Assembly (NCBI GenBank): GCA_030765045.1
Contig: CM060964.1
Span: forward strand, 319,181,513-319,245,512
Length of the DNA: 64,000 nt
DNA from: Tenodera sinensis
Lineage: Eukaryota > Arthropoda > Insecta > Mantodea > Mantidae
Reading direction: 5' to 3'
Both the position numbers and the translations under genes were made by a program. Below the pieces are notes generated by a model. The model made no database searches. It had not been told where the DNA came from and saw nothing but the letters and a program-made list of their open reading frames with translations. Positions 13,215 through 64,000 of this stretch are shown one piece after another (position 1 is the stretch's first letter; every line of letters starts with the position of its first letter).

Positions 13215-14259
13215 TTGGTGGGGTGGGACATGATAAAATATTTTCATTTGAAACGTCTTAATCCCACTAATATTAAAGCTGAGCTAGATTCTACTCTGGG
13301 AGAGTCTACTGCTTCGTTTACAACAGTAAAATATTGGTTAAGCGATGCCGTACCAACTGCCAAGACGAACATCACATTGGTCAACCAATTGAGATGAGCA
13401 TGCCAGAAATTGTAAAGAAAATGTGCAAAATGGTATTGGATGGCCGTTGACTGAAAGTACGCTAGCTAGCAGGCACGACAGGCATTTCAAAAAGTGCTGT
13501 ACACAGAACAATGACTGAAAATTTGGACATGAAAAAGCTGTGCGCAAGATGGGTGCCGCGTTTCCTCTCAATGGAACAAAAATAACGAAGTGAGGATGTT
13601 TCAATCAAGTGTTTGGTGCTGTTTTACCGCAATAAAGCTTTGTTTTTGCGTCGATTCATAACCATAGATGAAACATGGGTCCATCATTGTACACCTGAGA
13701 CGAAGGAACGGTCGAAACAGTGGATTGAAAGGAGAGAATTGGCTCCAAAGAAGACGAAGACTAGTTCCATCTGCAGGCAAGGTCATGCCGTCAGTTTTTT
13801 TTTTTTTTTTTTTTTTTTTTTGGGGGGGGGGTTGGATGGACGTGGGATAATTTTCATTACCCCCAAAAAGGAAAGAAAGCAAAAACAGCCGCATTTGACG
13901 AAAAAGAAAATGTTTCATCAACACAATGCACCAATTCACACATCTATTATCACATTGGCCAAAGTCAATGAGTTAAGTTCGAATTGCTTCCTTAGCTACA
14001 CTATTCGTCAGAATTGGCAGCCTCTGATTGTTTTGTTTCCAAACCTGAAGAAATGGCTTGGTGGTAAACATTTGCCAACAATGGAGGGGTGGAGTCTGCA
14101 GTTGATGGCTATCTTGCAGAGCTCGATGGTTCTATAAACAGGGTATCGAAACTATTGATCAACGCTGGGAAAGGTGTATCGAGCTGAAAGGAGATTATTA
14201 TTTTCCAAAATGTGTGTGCTTCCTTTGTTAGGTCAGGTACTTCTGGAACAGCCCTTGTG
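13215..14259 (+). pseudogene. Mariner transposase relic (irritans-like)
   Basis: Broken pieces of a mariner transposase in order. An N-terminal helix-turn-helix region (WDMIKYFHLK, then NIKAELDSTLGES) lies near 13224-13397. The catalytic-core start 'TIDETWVHHCTPETKE' with the first Asp intact lies near 13663-13710. 'FHQHNAPIHTS' near 13912-13945 has His where the second catalytic Asp belongs. 'FPNLKKWLGG' and 'CIELKGDYY' lie near the C terminus. A T27G10 homopolymer at 13795-13831 interrupts the reading, and part of the core is missing after it. A terminal-repeat-like end, 'tacttctggaacagccctt', is at 14237-14255. No matching 5' end was found. Inactive. Confidence 0.85.
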
Positions 14260-14309
14260 TGCGTGGAAGACTTATCATTGATTGACTTAATAGTGTTCAC
14301 CTTTAAGTT

Positions 14310-14600
14310 CGGGATTTGAAGTATGTATGGGATTATAAGTCGCCATTGAGGTATGTCATCTGAAAATGAATTTGAGAATACCTTGTGGTTTACAGGGAAA
14401 AGTGCGAGTCAGTTGGAGAATTTAATGTTGTGTTGGCATGTTATTATGGTAGTGCAGGTGATTAGAGCAGTGGCACGGTAAATCGAAGGCCCCTGGTTCA
14501 AATCCCGGCTTTGGATTTGGAATTTTCAGCGCGATTCTAGCTTTCCAACTTCAGTCCACACACGGCATGTATGGTAGAACAATATCGAAATTAAAGTTTT
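14310..14600 (+). mobile_element. tRNA-derived SINE (type beta)
   Basis: Contains a B box 'ggttcaaatcccggc' (near 14494), a degenerate A box around 14460 and the family tail 'ccacacacggcatgtatg'. The 5' part ('ttgtggtttacagggaaaa', 'gagaatttaatg') matches the segment at 39095-39412, so the repeat unit includes about 130 bp ahead of the tRNA-like module. Confidence 0.65.
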
Positions 14601-14994
14601 ATTAGATGCAATTGTAACTAGTTTTTATTAATTCAGTTACTTTAGAACAAAAGAACTGTCTTAGCTGTAGTTTTGTAGTTTCGACGAAGTGTATTAACAC
14701 ATACGACGTTTCGTTTGTTTGGAATGCTATATGAGGTATAAACTCCATAAGAAGCTATCAAAACAGCTGACGTGTTTTGTCTTCCTTGTAACTTCGTATG
14801 CACTTTGCATCCAAATGAACCTAGACAGTTGCCAACTGTAGCCACGAAGTTATGCACGCCTGTAGCATGCCATACTTGTAGACTACTGCAGGCCTCTGAC
14901 GAGAGGGTGCTTCCCTCTCTGGAGGCGAAAGGGGGACAGTAGCACATGCCAGCCAGCGCACGTTGTCATAAATAGAACCATTATCTACATTAGC

Positions 14995-15115
14995 TACTGT
15001 GTTCCTCTCACGAGAATATGACTGTAAGGAATGTTTGACATCAATAACTCTTAGAGTTTTCTGAGAGAGATTACGGCTACAGTTTCAATATATCAACAAG
15101 GCTTAGGCCTCTTAA
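14995..15115 (+). repeat. Repeat C copy next to the first visible exon
   Basis: The first ~40 bp ('tactgtgttcctctcacgag') match 57717-57755 directly. The following ~65 bp ('atcaacaaggcttaggcctc') match 57840-57905 in reverse complement. It ends about 100 bp before the exon at 15218. Confidence 0.55.
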
Positions 15116-15217
15116 AATATATACATCAAATCCTTGTGGTAAAATGTTTACGAGGCTTAACTTACATTTTTTCACGAGGGATCATAAATTATTTGATGAT
15201 TTCTCTTCCTGTTGCAG

Positions 15218-62184
<46,967 letters not shown>

Positions 62185-64000
62185 GTGAGTTTGGAATATG
62201 ATTATGAATCTATATTTCTTCACCTTCTGCATTCTGTTACAAATTAACTAAATCTTACTAAAGGATAGCTTTCTAGTCTATTGGCAGAGTGTATGCATTG
62301 TTTGGTAATGAAGGTACTGATGATCTTGCTAAGAATGGAAGTCTTATGCTGGGTTGCAAGAACACACTTACAGGTTTCATTAGCACTAAAGTGTTCATTT
62401 ACCCCTGAAATGAGCTGCAAGACCAATACACAATATTATTGGATCAAATATCAGTATAGATCGAATTTCAGGCCTACAAACAGTTAGTGGATGGCCACCA
62501 TTATTGTTTTCATTGTATGGTTTCCTCTTATTTTTTTCATATATATGACATCTTCAGAAGTAAATAAAAACTATTGCTGTATGCATTATTGCCAATTGAT
62601 GTATATATAGAATTATAACTTTATCCTTGAAAGTGTTGTATTTCTATTCTGTTCTTCATTATAGAATCTTCATCTGACGAAGAGGTTATATTCGATTGAG
62701 TGTAATTCAGTTAAGATTGCATATCAGCTGAAAACCTTCTTTCATCACAAAATACTTCTTTATCAATATTTTTAGCACCTATGTATGCTTCCAATTTTGA
62801 CAAGCTACTGTACCCAATGCAAGAAAATGAAGAACTTCGTCTATCTGCTATCTCCTTGTTTTGGGACTTGTTAATCATGTTGTTTATCACTCCACCATCA
62901 CAGTTGCCAGCATAGTTTAATTGTTGCCATAATGAGTTGTGGTTACGGCTAATAACTAATTATTAATTTCTATTTTCCCAGTTGCCAGTTAATTTTTTAA
63001 AGATCACTGCTTGCTTCTGAAAATGTAGGGTATTAGGCGCTTTTCGAAAATTCGCCGCCACCCCCCCCCCCCCCCTCCCGGATGCTGGACAAATGGTTAA
63101 AATGTAGGGCATGTTGGGGAATTTCCAGATGTCTAGGAACCCTACCCTCTGGTCTCTGAAGAACATAGAGATGAATTTTGGGGCATATAATTGATCCAAA
63201 AACTGCAAGTGGTATACTGTTTTTTAATTAATTATTTAGTTATGTTATTTGGGAGACATTTTGGATAACTGGTGGTTTCAAACTGATTTCTTACTATAGG
63301 TTTCCAACTTACAAAAGAATGTTGAAAGAGGAAGTTACCATTGCTGTGTGATGGGCTGCTTCCTCGACTGTTGCCTCTTCCTTCATCACTGTCTCCTCCT
63401 CCTCCTCCTCCTCCTTGCTGCTGGCCAATCACCCATTGTCACTCTCATTGCTATCCTCTCCACACTCTGACTGGTGATCTTTGCTCATATTTAGAATAAT
63501 TCCATCTATCTCTGAGTCTATATTATCATCTGGTCTGTATACATGTTTATTGTTGAACATATATCATTAAACAACCATATGCAGCTGCTCAAATCTATAT
63601 TTTTTATTAAAATTGTAACCAACATTTAACTGGAAGGAGTAAAGGGGTAGGGAGTAGGGGAAACGTTCTCACTGTTTAATGTGTGCTTATTGGAGGAAGA
63701 AGTTACACAGTGGGGAAAATGTTTTCCCTACTTCTGGCACACATGCGCAAAACTATATTGTTTTTTAAAACTTGGTCCCTATAAATGCAATTTGTTCTTC
63801 CATTTCATTGTTTGAAAGATCTTGCTAATGTTGTTGCTATTGGCATTGGCAGAAATTTGTTATTAATACAGCAAATACACTGTTCTACAAAAAAGGTTTT
63901 TTCTATTTCTGGGGGACAGATAAGTGATTCTTATAGACATTTTAATGCTGCATTAAAATCTGTTTTTAGTTTTCATACATCAGGGATAGCTTAAGAGTAA
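62185..64000. other. Start of next intron, no recognised exon
   Basis: A poly-C run at 63060-63074 and a (CTC)n-like tract near 63383-63413 are the only clear features. I searched by eye for the expected FHG-type C-terminal exon and did not find it, so it probably lies beyond 64000. Confidence 0.5.

Noticed and set aside
15136..15217. ATG at 15136 as the start of the CRAL-TRIO protein
   Set aside because: The sequence before 15218 reads as a pyrimidine-rich acceptor, and the peptide it would add is not like the family. An upstream exon is more likely.

Overview
The window looks like a piece of a large, repeat-rich insect genome, perhaps a cockroach, termite or another polyneopteran; the exact order is inference. 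The evidence is one host gene whose short exons are separated by introns of 2-24 kb. The introns are packed with tRNA-derived SINEs, hAT and mariner relics, LINE relics, an LTR retrotransposon, long microsatellites and a dispersed repeat of about 1 kb. Nothing prokaryotic is present (no operons, rRNA or CRISPR).

Host gene. Five consecutive internal coding exons on the + strand (15218-15397, 25721-25815, 35209-35362, 59800-59993, 62074-62184) encode a CRAL-TRIO/SEC14 lipid-transfer protein of the alpha-tocopherol-transfer-protein-like/clavesin type. Every junction has AG/GT borders and the intron phases (1,0,1,0,0) join into one frame of about 244 codons. The first exon(s) and the C-terminal exon(s) are not recognised in the window.

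Layout. 1-15 kb upstream: dispersed repeats, a LINE relic, MITEs, and a mariner relic at 13.2-14.3 kb. Intron 15.4-25.7 kb: an internally deleted hAT element with perfect 8-bp target duplications, several family A copies, SINEs, and a Mutator-like relic split by a SINE. Intron 25.8-35.2 kb: a head-to-tail cluster of family A copies, a 293-bp tandem duplication, a SINE with a 12-bp target duplication, and a 675-bp MITE. Intron 35.4-59.8 kb: two related hAT remnants, a processed FMR1 retrocopy antisense to the host gene, a hAT element carrying an uninterrupted 602-bp (TTA)n tract, and a young but defective Ty3/gypsy-like LTR retrotransposon (44702-50885) nested inside the second hAT remnant. LINE relics follow. 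The last introns hold one more family A copy with an expanded (TG)n.

The most striking points are the nested LTR-in-hAT structure with near-identical LTRs that differ mainly in their last 25 bp; the similar outer flanks of the two hAT remnants, which hint at a composite 15-kb mobilisation; the FMR1 retrocopy; the pure (TTA)200 array; and a roughly 1-kb repeat family with about 17 copies that repeatedly carries microsatellites. I found no convincing new biochemical system. The novelty is in the mobile DNA.
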